In this document: positions 1-6,750 of the stretch, piece by piece
Layout: every line of letters begins with the position of its first letter
Numbering within the stretch: position 1 is the first letter of the stretch
Assembly: GCA_024642805.1 (NCBI GenBank)
Contig: JAHEAK010000081.1
Span: 1 to 12,781, forward strand
Direction of reading: 5' to 3'
From: Kofleriaceae bacterium
GTDB lineage: Bacteria; Myxococcota_A; Polyangia; Haliangiales; Haliangiaceae
DNA: 12,781 nucleotides
Translations under genes and position numbers: made by a program
Notes under the pieces: model-generated
Databases searched by the model: none
Told to the model about the DNA's origin: nothing
Seen by the model: the letters and a program-made list of their open reading frames with translations, nothing else

Positions 1-1
1 A

Positions 2-1981
2 ACCGATATGTGGTGCCGCTATCAGCGCCTGCGCGGCAACAGCTGCCTGTACATCTGTGCCGATGACGCCCACGGAACGCCCATCATGTTGCGCGCCCGT
101 AACGAAGGCATCACGCCCCAAGAGCTCATCGACAACATGCAGAAGCGACACGAAGCAGATTTTGCCGACTTTGGCATTCACTTCGACGAGTTTCACAGCA
201 CCCACTCGCCCGAGAACAAGGAAGTTGCGCAGAGCGTGTACCGCTCGCTGCGCGAGGGCGGCCACATTCACACTAAGACCATCGAGCAGGCCTACGACCC
301 CGAAGCCAAGATGTTCTTGCCCGATCGCTTCATCAAGGGCACCTGCCCGCGCTGCAAGTCCCTCGATCAGTATGGAGACTCGTGCGAGAAGTGCGGGGCC
401 ACCTACGCGCCGACGGATCTCATCGATCCGGTCTCGGTCATTTCTGGCGAGGCTCCGATTCGCAAGGAGAGCGAGCACTACTTCTTCAAGCTCGCCGACT
501 TCCAGGACATGCTGCAGACCTGGACCTCTCGCGAAGGCATGCAGCCTGAAGTCTACAACAAGCTCAAGGAATGGTTCGAAGGCGGCCTGCGTGACTGGGA
601 CATCTCACGCGACGCCCCCTATTGGGGTTTTGAAATCCCAGACACCACCGACAAGTTCTTCTACGTCTGGCTCGACGCACCTTGCGGCTACATGGCTAGT
701 AGCAAGAAGTACTGCAAAGAGCACGGCGTCGACTTCGACAGCTACTGGGCCCAGGACTCGAGCGCCGAGGTTTATCACTTCATCGGCAAAGACATCGCCT
801 ACTTTCACTGCCTCTTCTGGCCGGCCATGCTGCATGGCGCCGGCTTTCGCACGCCGACCGCCGTGTACTGCCACGGCTTTCTGACCGTCGACGGCCTGAA
901 GATGTCCAAGAGCCGGGGCACCTTCATCAGTGCTCGCACCTACCTCGACCATTTGGACCCCGAGTATCTGCGCTACTACTTCGCGGCCAAGCTCAACGCC
1001 GGCCTCGACGACATCGATCTCAACCTCGAAGACTTTCAGCAGCGCGTCAACTCTGACTTGGTCGGCAAGCTCGTCAACATCGCGTCGCGCTCCAAGATCA
1101 TCGAGAAGCAGTTCGATTGCATGCTGGGTGATAGCCTGCCCGAACCCGAGCTCTATGCCGAGTTCGTCAATTCCGGAGACGAGATTGGCGCCCTCTACGA
1201 GGCCCGCGAATTCTCCAAGGCAGTTCGCAAGATCATGGCCCTTGCTGACAAGGCCAATCAGTACATCGACGAGCAGAAGCCCTGGCTCTTAGCCAAAGAG
1301 CCCGCGACCCTTGCGCAGGCGCAAGCGGTGTGCACGCAGGGCCTCAACATGTACCGCTGCCTCATCACCTATCTGTCCCCCATCGTGCCCCGCCTGGCCA
1401 AGGACTCCGAGGAGCTACTGGGCATAGAGCTGCGTTGGGACGAGATGGCCACGCCACTGCTTGGCAAGAGAATTTCCGCATTCAAGCACCTCTTGCAGCG
1501 CGTGGACAAGGACAAGGTGGCCGCCATGGTAGAGGCCTCCAAGCCACCGAGCGCGCCCGCGGCCAAGAGCGAGCCGGCGGCCAAGCAGAAGGCCAAGACG
1601 AAGACCCAGAAGGCCAAAGAACCGGTTGCTGGCAAGAGCGAGACCAGCGACGGCCCCATCTCCTTTGACGACTTCGCCAAGGTCGAGCTGCGTGTCGCAA
1701 AGATCGTCGCCGCCGCTCACGTCGAGGGTGCCGACAAACTCTTGCAGCTGACGGTCGAACTTGGCGAAGCACAGACTCGAAATATCTTCGCCGGCATCAA
1801 GGAGGCCTACACACCCGAGGACTTGGTAGGACGTCTGGTCGTCGTGGTCGCCAACCTCGCGCCTCGCAAGATGCGCTTTGGCATGAGCGAAGGCATGGTG
1901 ATTGCCGCAGGACCTGGCGGCAAGGATATCTTCTTGCTCTCTCCCGATCAGGGCGCCACCCCTGGCATGCTGGTCAAGTAG
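2..1981 (+). CDS. metG: Methionyl-tRNA synthetase (5' end missing)
   Basis: Charges tRNA-Met with methionine in the cytoplasm, an essential step of translation. The reading frame is open to the left edge; aligned from memory with the E. coli enzyme, about 33-35 N-terminal residues, including the HIGH signature, lie outside the window. The ATG at 8 is therefore an internal Met and not the start. Numbering from that Met: the ADDAHGTP motif near 19-26, a zinc knuckle with Cys113, Cys116, Cys126 and Cys129, the tryptophan-containing FYVWLDAP segment near 220, and the KMSKS loop at 298-302. A low-complexity Lys/Ala/Pro linker (about 510-560) joins the anticodon-binding part to a C-terminal Trbp111/EMAP-type tRNA-binding domain ending in GKDIFLLSPD. 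The layout is that of the long, E. coli-like MetRS class with its dimerising C-terminal domain. The stop is TAG at 1979-1981, and the next gene begins 8 bases later. Confidence 0.97.
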   Translation, partial: TDMWCRYQRLRGNSCLYICADDAHGTPIMLRARNEGITPQELIDNMQKRHEADFADFGIHFDEFHSTHSPENKEVAQSVYRSLREGGHIHTKTIEQAYDPEAKMFLPDRFIKGTCPRCKSLDQYGDSCEKCGATYAPTDLIDPVSVISGEAPIRKESEHYFFKLADFQDMLQTWTSREGMQPEVYNKLKEWFEGGLRDWDISRDAPYWGFEIPDTTDKFFYVWLDAPCGYMASSKKYCKEHGVDFDSYWAQDSSAEVYHFIGKDIAYFHCLFWPAMLHGAGFRTPTAVYCHGFLTVDGLKMSKSRGTFISARTYLDHLDPEYLRYYFAAKLNAGLDDIDLNLEDFQQRVNSDLVGKLVNIASRSKIIEKQFDCMLGDSLPEPELYAEFVNSGDEIGALYEAREFSKAVRKIMALADKANQYIDEQKPWLLAKEPATLAQAQAVCTQGLNMYRCLITYLSPIVPRLAKDSEELLGIELRWDEMATPLLGKRISAFKHLLQRVDKDKVAAMVEASKPPSAPAAKSEPAAKQKAKTKTQKAKEPVAGKSETSDGPISFDDFAKVELRVAKIVAAAHVEGADKLLQLTVELGEAQTRNIFAGIKEAYTPEDLVGRLVVVVANLAPRKMRFGMSEGMVIAAGPGGKDIFLLSPDQGATPGMLVK

Positions 1982-1989
1982 AGCCGAGA

Positions 1990-3219
1990 GTGAGCAGTAC
2001 CGGCGAGGCACAGAAGAGCAACGCGCCCCTACTCTGGGTTGCCCTATTGGCCTTCTTCATTCTGCTCAGCTACGGGCTGTGCCGCTCCGCCATCGACTCC
2101 CTGCTGCAAAACGACCACGGAACCGAGGCCTACAAATATGCCTACGGGGCGGTCGCCGTGGCAGTCACCGTGGTGGTGGGCATCTATTCTCGCGCCGCCG
2201 GCCGCAGCCCCATTGGCACCCTGATGGCCTCGTCGGCCTTCCTCAGCGCGACGGCCCTGGCGCTGCTCCTCCTGGCCCGCACACTACACATGCCCTACGC
2301 CAGCTACGGCCTCTACGTCTGGAAGGACGTCTATGTGGTCGTTCTCGTCGAGCTGGTCTGGACGCTAGCCAACTCGGCCTTTCAGCACAAGACGGCTCGC
2401 TGGGCCTACGGCTTCTTCTGTGTGGCGGGAACCTTCGGTGACATGGGCGGAAGTTACCTGGCCAAGCGATTGGCTCACAGCATGGGCAGCGCACAGCTTC
2501 TCTATCTCGTCATTCCGGTCCTTGGCATGGTCGCTGTTAGCGGCGTGTGGGCAGCGCGCGCCTGTGGCTGGCCGGAACCAAGGGCCAAGTCAGGGCTTGG
2601 CGGGGCATGGACGGCCGTGCGCGGCTCGCGAAACATTCAGCTGATGCTGGCACTGGTCGCCACGATTCAAGTCGTGACCACCCTCATCGACTACCAGTAT
2701 CGCAGCTCGGCCTTTGCAGCCTATCCCTTGCTCGATGATCGCACCGCCGCCTTCAGCCAAGTCGACGTCATCATCAGCCAGGCCTCGCTTGGCCTGCAAT
2801 TTCTCTCGGGACTCTTCGTTACGTTGCTAGGCATCCGCCTGCTGGTCGTCGTACTGCCGCTCATGGTCGCTTCCGCCGCGCTCTACTACGGCCTCCATCC
2901 GAGTTTCTTCGCGATGGCAACCCTGAAGGTCGTGAACAAGGCACTCGACTACAGTCTCTTCCGAACCAGCAAGGAGCTGCTCTATCGGCCGCTGACCTAT
3001 CAGGAGAAGACGCAAGGCAAAGCGGCCGTCGACGTCTTCGGCTATCGCGTAGCCAAGGGTGGAGCCTCGACCCTGCTCATCGCCCTGCCCGGCTCTGGCT
3101 TGCTATTGGCCCTGGTCACCGCCACAGGGCTCGGCCTGTGGCTGCTACTGGCTCTGCTCTTGGTTGCGCGTCTCGGCAACAAGTTGAGCGGCAGCTCCGA
3201 TGCCGCACACGCCTCGTAA
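1990..3219 (+). CDS. ATP/ADP (NTP/NDP) translocase-like membrane protein
   Basis: Integral membrane protein of 409 residues with about 11-12 hydrophobic segments (for example near 13-33, 48-66, 75-97, 165-190, 217-235, 255-300 and 357-397). The best family clue is the stretch at 321-350: YSLF, then Lys328-Glu329, a PL pair, then EK..GKA with Lys344 and Asp348. This matches the conserved C-half motif of the Tlc/Npt nucleotide antiporters (AAA family, distinct from mitochondrial carriers). Those proteins are usually about 500 residues and best known from rickettsiae, chlamydiae and plastids; shorter relatives occur in free-living bacteria, and their substrates are generally unknown. The start is GTG at 1990, chosen because it opens the frame just before the first membrane helix; upstream purines (GAGCCGAGA) give only a weak ribosome site. 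It lies 8 bases after metG, so co-transcription or coupling is likely. Nucleotide exchange is an inference; a generic MFS-like transporter remains possible. Confidence 0.75.
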   Translation: MSSTGEAQKSNAPLLWVALLAFFILLSYGLCRSAIDSLLQNDHGTEAYKYAYGAVAVAVTVVVGIYSRAAGRSPIGTLMASSAFLSATALALLLLARTLHMPYASYGLYVWKDVYVVVLVELVWTLANSAFQHKTARWAYGFFCVAGTFGDMGGSYLAKRLAHSMGSAQLLYLVIPVLGMVAVSGVWAARACGWPEPRAKSGLGGAWTAVRGSRNIQLMLALVATIQVVTTLIDYQYRSSAFAAYPLLDDRTAAFSQVDVIISQASLGLQFLSGLFVTLLGIRLLVVVLPLMVASAALYYGLHPSFFAMATLKVVNKALDYSLFRTSKELLYRPLTYQEKTQGKAAVDVFGYRVAKGGASTLLIALPGSGLLLALVTATGLGLWLLLALLLVARLGNKLSGSSDAAHAS

Positions 3220-3273
3220 GACGACGCCCTTCAGGCTCTAGCTGCACTGGAAAAAAAGGATCCGCACCCACCT

Positions 3274-3298
3274 TGTTAGCTTGGTATCTCAGCTAACA
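3274..3298. promoter_or_regulatory. Perfect 8-base dyad, candidate operator
   Basis: TGTTAGCT (3274-3281) and its exact reverse complement AGCTAACA (3291-3298) flank a 9-base spacer. The dyad sits in the 217-base gap between the translocase stop (3219) and the LuxR-type regulator (3437). No T-run follows on the + strand, so it does not look like an intrinsic terminator; an A-run at 3251-3257 lies upstream. The half-site length and spacing would suit a dimeric DNA-binding protein, possibly the adjacent regulator acting on its own gene. That role is an inference. Confidence 0.4.
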
Positions 3299-3387
3299 GT
3301 CCTTACAGCAATGCGCGAAACAAGCTCTCAATAGTACTACAAGGCACTGTTTCTACGAGTTTTACTGGCCTGCGCTGGATACAGACG

Positions 3388-3420
3388 GATGTAGAAATCA
3401 TCCCTCCATTTCGGTACATC
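3388..3420 (+). promoter_or_regulatory. Imperfect stem-loop just before the regulator gene
   Basis: GATGTA (3388-3393) plus GAAAT (3394-3398) can pair with ATTTC (3408-3412) and TACATC (3415-3420), leaving a two-base GG bulge and a 9-base loop. The structure ends 16 bases before the ATG at 3437 and lies in an AT-richer leader (about 47% G+C over 3301-3420). It could be a mRNA leader hairpin or a protein-binding dyad. I see no convincing -35/-10 pair in this gap and no Shine-Dalgarno sequence before the ATG. Confidence 0.35.
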
Positions 3421-3436
3421 TCTTTTCGGTTTCCCC

Positions 3437-4069
3437 ATGGGTCGTACACATCCGACTGACAACGCTGCCGCCCTTGTCCTCGTGCTCCAACATGGCAGAC
3501 GACACCTAAAGGTCATCAGCGAACATATGTGGGGTCGCTTCACCGTCGTCGGGGCCACCACCCTCCGCGGCGCGCGCAAGATCGTGCGCCTTCGAAGTGG
3601 TCTTGCTGGGGCCATCCTCGACACCGCCCTCGAGGATGGCAGCGGCTTTGATTTGATCGACGAGCTTCGAGATCGCGACCCCAACCTGCCACTCCTCTTC
3701 GTAACCGCTCGAGTCGACCAGGAGAGCGTCAGCAGAGCGCATCTAGTTGGTGTGCCCCTGGTGAGCCGGGACCGCTGCGTTGCCAACTTGCGACACTTCT
3801 CCCACCAAGTCGCCACGCAACTGGCCTGCGCCAGCGGGAATCTAGATCAGGTGCTAGCGCGCATTTCTCACACCAGGCGTCTTAGCGCGCGGGAAGAGCA
3901 ACTCCTGAGAGTGGCAGCCCACGGAATCCCTCGCGCCCACCTCGCGCGCCGCCTCGGCATCAGCGAGAACACCATCAAGAGTCAGATCCGAAGTCTGCTA
4001 GACAAAACCAAACAACGCAGTCTCAGTGAAGTCATCTGGCTGGTACACAGCCAAGCCGAGAAGTGCTGA
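3437..4069 (+). CDS. LuxR-family regulator with degenerate receiver domain
   Basis: A 210-residue DNA-binding protein. Residues about 12-125 have the layout of a response-regulator receiver: a hydrophobic first strand (ALVLVLQ), the AILD strand with Asp62 in the phosphoacceptor position, the following EDGSGFDL turn, and an FVTA strand with Thr90. The pair of acidic residues after strand 1 is absent (Gln-His-Gly instead), and the conserved Lys before the last helix is replaced (PLVSRD, Ser110). Normal phosphorylation is therefore doubtful. Residues 149-203 form a LuxR/FixJ-type helix-turn-helix: LSAREEQLL at its start, then the ARRLGISENTIKSQI recognition region. No sensor kinase is next to it on the same strand; the following gene encodes a kinase fragment. 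The ATG at 3437 is the first start after an in-frame stop at 3392-3394; the bases before it (TTTCCCC) give no ribosome site, so a downstream start or leaderless message is possible. Confidence 0.8.
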   Translation: MGRTHPTDNAAALVLVLQHGRRHLKVISEHMWGRFTVVGATTLRGARKIVRLRSGLAGAILDTALEDGSGFDLIDELRDRDPNLPLLFVTARVDQESVSRAHLVGVPLVSRDRCVANLRHFSHQVATQLACASGNLDQVLARISHTRRLSAREEQLLRVAAHGIPRAHLARRLGISENTIKSQIRSLLDKTKQRSLSEVIWLVHSQAEKC

Positions 4070-4105
4070 GCCTTACCGGCGTCGTGTGTGCGCTCACCCA
4101 CCTTG

Positions 4106-4135
4106 CCTCTTCGCGAAGGGGTTGAGTGAGCTCAA
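4106..4135 (+). other. Two back-to-back small hairpins
   Basis: In the 180-base gap after the regulator gene, CCTCTT (4106-4111) can pair with AAGGGG (4116-4121) around CGCG, with one G-U pair. It is followed with no gap by TTGAG (4122-4126) pairing with CTCAA (4131-4135) around TGAG. No T-run follows. It may act as a transcript-end or processing structure, or as a rho-dependent pause; the evidence is pattern only. A further 10-base palindrome, GGCGCGCGCC, lies at 4209-4218 in the same gap. Confidence 0.25.
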
Positions 4136-4249
4136 GCGAACGCGAGAGCTGTCCGCACTCTGGAGGCTTGCGCCCCAGGTCCAGGCTCGCAACGGTGCAA
4201 TTTCCGGTGGCGCGCGCCGGGTCCAACCCTTGCACTATAGGTCTATGCC

Positions 4250-5605
4250 GTGACCGAGCAGCCCAGGAGAGCGACGACCCAATCCGAGCCCAATCGCATT
4301 AGCCATGTGTTTTGGCGTCTGGCGAGCGAAGAGAGCGGTTCGGTCATGCGCGATCCCGAGTGGGTGGTCAAGCAGTGGCTCACGGCTCTTGATGGCCTCG
4401 AAGGCAGACGTCGGGATCGCGAGAGCGCCCAACACGCTCTGTCCTTCTTGATGCGCCTCGAGCAGGACCCCTTTTACGCCAGCCCCGAGCAAACCCGCGG
4501 TGGCGAAAAGGACTCAAGTGGCCTTGTCTACAGTCTCGCGCTCTTGCTCTTCGAGCGCCTTACCGGTCATCACCCTTTCATCGAGTCGCTCTCGCCCCTT
4601 GAGTGTCGCATCCAGCGCGATCGCGCCAAGCGGGTCGGCAAGAACAACCTGTGTCATCTCAGCTCACGACTGCGCGCGATCTTGAACGTCGCCCTCTCGC
4701 CCTTTGCCGAGGATCGCTACCAAGATGTTGCCGCCCTGCGCGCCGACGTCGAGCGCTGGCAACGCGGGCTGAACCCCGAGCTCTGCCGCAATCTTGAGCT
4801 TGCCCAAGGCTCACACTCTTCCTTGAGCATGGTCTCGGAACGCGAGCTCGAGTCGCATCCCGAGGTACAGGGGCGCCGGCAGGTCTCCGACACCCTCGAT
4901 GGCGCTGTCCTGGTCGTCGACAACGGCCCTGCTCCGAGCAGCATCGAAATCCCAGGCCACTCGCAGGCCGGCGCGAGGCTAGCGAGGCCATGGCTTTGGC
5001 CGACCATCTCGGGAGCCTTTGCCCTGGTCGCGACCATGGCGCTCTTCGTAGCCTATAAAAGCAACACAAGCGAATCGGCCGAGACAGCCCAGGCCAAGAG
5101 CTCGCTTCGTCGTGCAAGCGACAGCGCCTTGCAGCTGCCTGCGCCAGGCCGAGACCTGCCTGCTGATGCAAGGGCCCGTGCCGGCGCCACCACTGAGAGT
5201 GTCGCGCTGGCAACACCCGCTGCCGATGATAACGATGTCGACAACGCCGATGACCACGCGGATGACAACGCCGTCATCGAATTCAGCGAAGACGAGGCGC
5301 TAGAACTGAGCGCGCCGAGCGCCGGCACCGACGAGCAGGCCGTAGCCGTGGCCAGAAGATGCATCTCTGCGGGCGCGTTCCATGGCGGCATGGATCTCGG
5401 CGTCAGCGTGCTCTTCGACGCTGAGGGCCAGGCCACCCGCAGCTTCACTGGCAAGCTTTCGATCAAGGCCGCCGAGATGGCCTGCTTGCGCGAGGGTATG
5501 GCCACGCTGAGCACCAGCGATCCGGCGCAGATGGGCAGGATGGTCCGCTTCGACATGTACATGAGCGCATCCGCCGAACGCGTGCGTTCACGCCTCGAGA
5601 AATAG
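4250..5605 (+). CDS. Membrane-anchored Ser/Thr pseudokinase fragment with AgmX/PglI-like domain
   Basis: A 451-residue protein. Residues 76-172 resemble only the later part of a bacterial Ser/Thr kinase: YASPEQ (76-81, the activation-segment APE position), then VYSLALLLFERLTGHHPF and a final PFAEDRY segment with the expected Arg. The glycine loop, catalytic Lys, HRD and DFG motifs are all missing. The Asp normally found in the S-D-V-Y-S position is also replaced (G-L-V-Y-S). Catalysis is therefore very unlikely. A membrane helix spans about 248-269 (kinase part cytoplasmic), followed by an Ala/Ser-rich and then highly acidic linker (326-352, many Asp). The C-terminal part, about 366-440, has Cys371 and Cys412 and a GVSVLFDAEG strand pattern like the AgmX/PglI C-terminal domain of myxobacterial proteins. 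The GTG start has AGG eight bases upstream. The kinase part could alternatively be a scaffold. The domain reading is a moderate-confidence inference from motifs. Confidence 0.7.
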   Translation: MTEQPRRATTQSEPNRISHVFWRLASEESGSVMRDPEWVVKQWLTALDGLEGRRRDRESAQHALSFLMRLEQDPFYASPEQTRGGEKDSSGLVYSLALLLFERLTGHHPFIESLSPLECRIQRDRAKRVGKNNLCHLSSRLRAILNVALSPFAEDRYQDVAALRADVERWQRGLNPELCRNLELAQGSHSSLSMVSERELESHPEVQGRRQVSDTLDGAVLVVDNGPAPSSIEIPGHSQAGARLARPWLWPTISGAFALVATMALFVAYKSNTSESAETAQAKSSLRRASDSALQLPAPGRDLPADARARAGATTESVALATPAADDNDVDNADDHADDNAVIEFSEDEALELSAPSAGTDEQAVAVARRCISAGAFHGGMDLGVSVLFDAEGQATRSFTGKLSIKAAEMACLREGMATLSTSDPAQMGRMVRFDMYMSASAERVRSRLEK

Positions 5606-5664
5606 CCCGACGCCTGATGCGCTCGGCCGCGACCTGAATCGGCGCCCTCGACAAGAGCTCGACG

Positions 5665-6615
5665 CTAGATGCGATCAACCGAGACGTTGATCTTGGCGTC
5701 CATCTTCATCGTCATGGGATCCGCTCCCATGTCCAAGGTGAACTTCCCCTTGGTGGCCAGATCCATGTTGACGTGAACGGGGACGAAGCCGTTCAGGTCG
5801 AGCACCATCTGGCCTGTGCCCGTGCTGCCAAAAGCGCTCACCTGCGCTTTCGCGCCGGCTGGCATTCCCGCCATCTCGGCAAGCTGCATCTCGGCGTCTT
5901 GCACAATCTTGGTATCCAGATGCACGGCGCTGCCGTCGATCTTCACCAAGGTGACGTCGACCTGCTGGCGAATCTCGAAGCCTCGACTCTTGAGCCGCTG
6001 ATACAGGCGCCAGGTCGCGCCGACGCCCACGGGCTCCTCGGGGAAGCTTGTGGATATCTGCTTGAGCCCGTCCTGCATCTGGCTAAGAGCTTCTCGCATG
6101 GCCGGCGGCACGCTCGACATGTCGTAACCAACCTCGTGAATCTGGCCGCGCGGATCAAGCTCCATGCTGCCGCGCATTCCGTTCATGATACCGGCCATGC
6201 CACCTAGGCCCTGCACCAGCATCGGAGTCGTCTTGGCTTTGTCGATCTGAAAGTCCTCGATAACGAAGCCCATCCTGGCTCGATCGCCCTTGAGTTCTTC
6301 GGTCTTCGACGACATCAGGTAGTTCATGCCCATGTCGAACTGCATGTCGCCGCCGTTCACGGCAGTCTTCGACTTCATCTCCATGCCAAAGCGCACGCGC
6401 TCCTCTTTGCCTTCCTGAAAGACAAAGCGCAGCTCTCGTTTGTCTCCGGACCCGGCACTGACCAGCTCGACCTTGCCAACTTCACCCACGCCATTGAACT
6501 TGGCGGGATCGAGCTTGGGCGGGCCGCTCTCGGCTTTTTCGCAGGCGCTCGCCGAAAGGAGCAGGACAAGAGTAGAGGCCAGAGTCAGCAATCGAGATCG
6601 GGTGGTGGGGAACAT
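5665..6615 (-). CDS. Methionine-rich predicted lipoprotein
   Basis: A 316-residue exported protein. The N-terminus has Arg near residue 6, a hydrophobic stretch, and a lipobox LSASAC with the modified Cys at 25, so it should be lipidated and envelope-bound. After a short Pro/Gly linker the body reads as alternating strands, with about 25 Met (near 8%), clustered at roughly 80-100, 140-160 and the C-terminus. No catalytic motif is visible. The pattern of an early ELRFVFQEGKEERVRF strand pair, a mid-region GATW and late strands loosely recalls uncharacterised lipoproteins such as the DUF6263 type; this match is from memory and weak. The start at 6615 has AGG eight bases upstream. It is transcribed divergently from the lipase lipoprotein and ends 59 bases from the pseudokinase gene, converging with it. 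Function unknown; a substrate-binding or structural envelope role is possible. Confidence 0.75.
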   Translation of the reverse strand: MFPTTRSRLLTLASTLVLLLSASACEKAESGPPKLDPAKFNGVGEVGKVELVSAGSGDKRELRFVFQEGKEERVRFGMEMKSKTAVNGGDMQFDMGMNYLMSSKTEELKGDRARMGFVIEDFQIDKAKTTPMLVQGLGGMAGIMNGMRGSMELDPRGQIHEVGYDMSSVPPAMREALSQMQDGLKQISTSFPEEPVGVGATWRLYQRLKSRGFEIRQQVDVTLVKIDGSAVHLDTKIVQDAEMQLAEMAGMPAGAKAQVSAFGSTGTGQMVLDLNGFVPVHVNMDLATKGKFTLDMGADPMTMKMDAKINVSVDRI

Positions 6616-6650
6616 AGGCCAAGCCTACTCGGTGCGGGCGAGTTCGTCCT

Positions 6651-6665
6651 CGAGGTGGCACCTCG
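6651..6665. promoter_or_regulatory. Perfect 15-base palindrome in divergent intergenic region
   Basis: CGAGGTG-G-CACCTCG is an exact inverted repeat with one central base. It lies 36 bases upstream of the - strand lipoprotein start and about 86 bases upstream of the GTG of the lipase, where a shared operator would sit. It is G+C rich, so chance is not negligible. Confidence 0.35.
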
Positions 6666-6750
6666 GGCAGGCCGTACTGTGGCTTTTTCCCGTCGCCATG
6701 CCCACAAAGGTCCGCACTGCCCCAAGTCCCATCTTTGCTACCATGCCCTC

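Noticed and set aside
8..10. ATG at 8 as the start of methionyl-tRNA synthetase
   Set aside because: The frame is open to the edge and the residues before it (Thr-Asp) fit the family; the HIGH motif would be missing if this were the start.
1415..2011. Open - strand frame opposite the end of metG
   Set aside because: It lies opposite the conserved tRNA-binding domain and has a low-complexity product.
3251..3263. A-run plus GGATCC as an intrinsic terminator read on the - strand
   Set aside because: No stable stem abuts the T-run on that strand; the nearest dyad is about 10-17 bases away, and there is no - strand gene to end there.
3337..3816. Open - strand frame of about 159 codons opposite the LuxR-type gene
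   Set aside because: Its product is Arg/Ser-rich with no domain, as expected for the antisense of a GC-rich gene; the + strand product has a clear HTH.
6656..6672. Possible sigma-54 promoter (TGGCAC with downstream GC)
   Set aside because: The TTGCW half is absent at the needed distance, and TGGCAC is part of the palindrome.
6668..6687. Short AGGCC...GGCTT stem followed by T-run as a terminator
   Set aside because: Only five pairs including a G-U, and no upstream + strand transcript would need ending; it precedes the lipase gene.
6655..6750. ATG at 6655 as the start of the lipase gene
   Set aside because: It adds 32 polar, basic residues before a good lipoprotein signal peptide and would run through the 6651-6665 palindrome.
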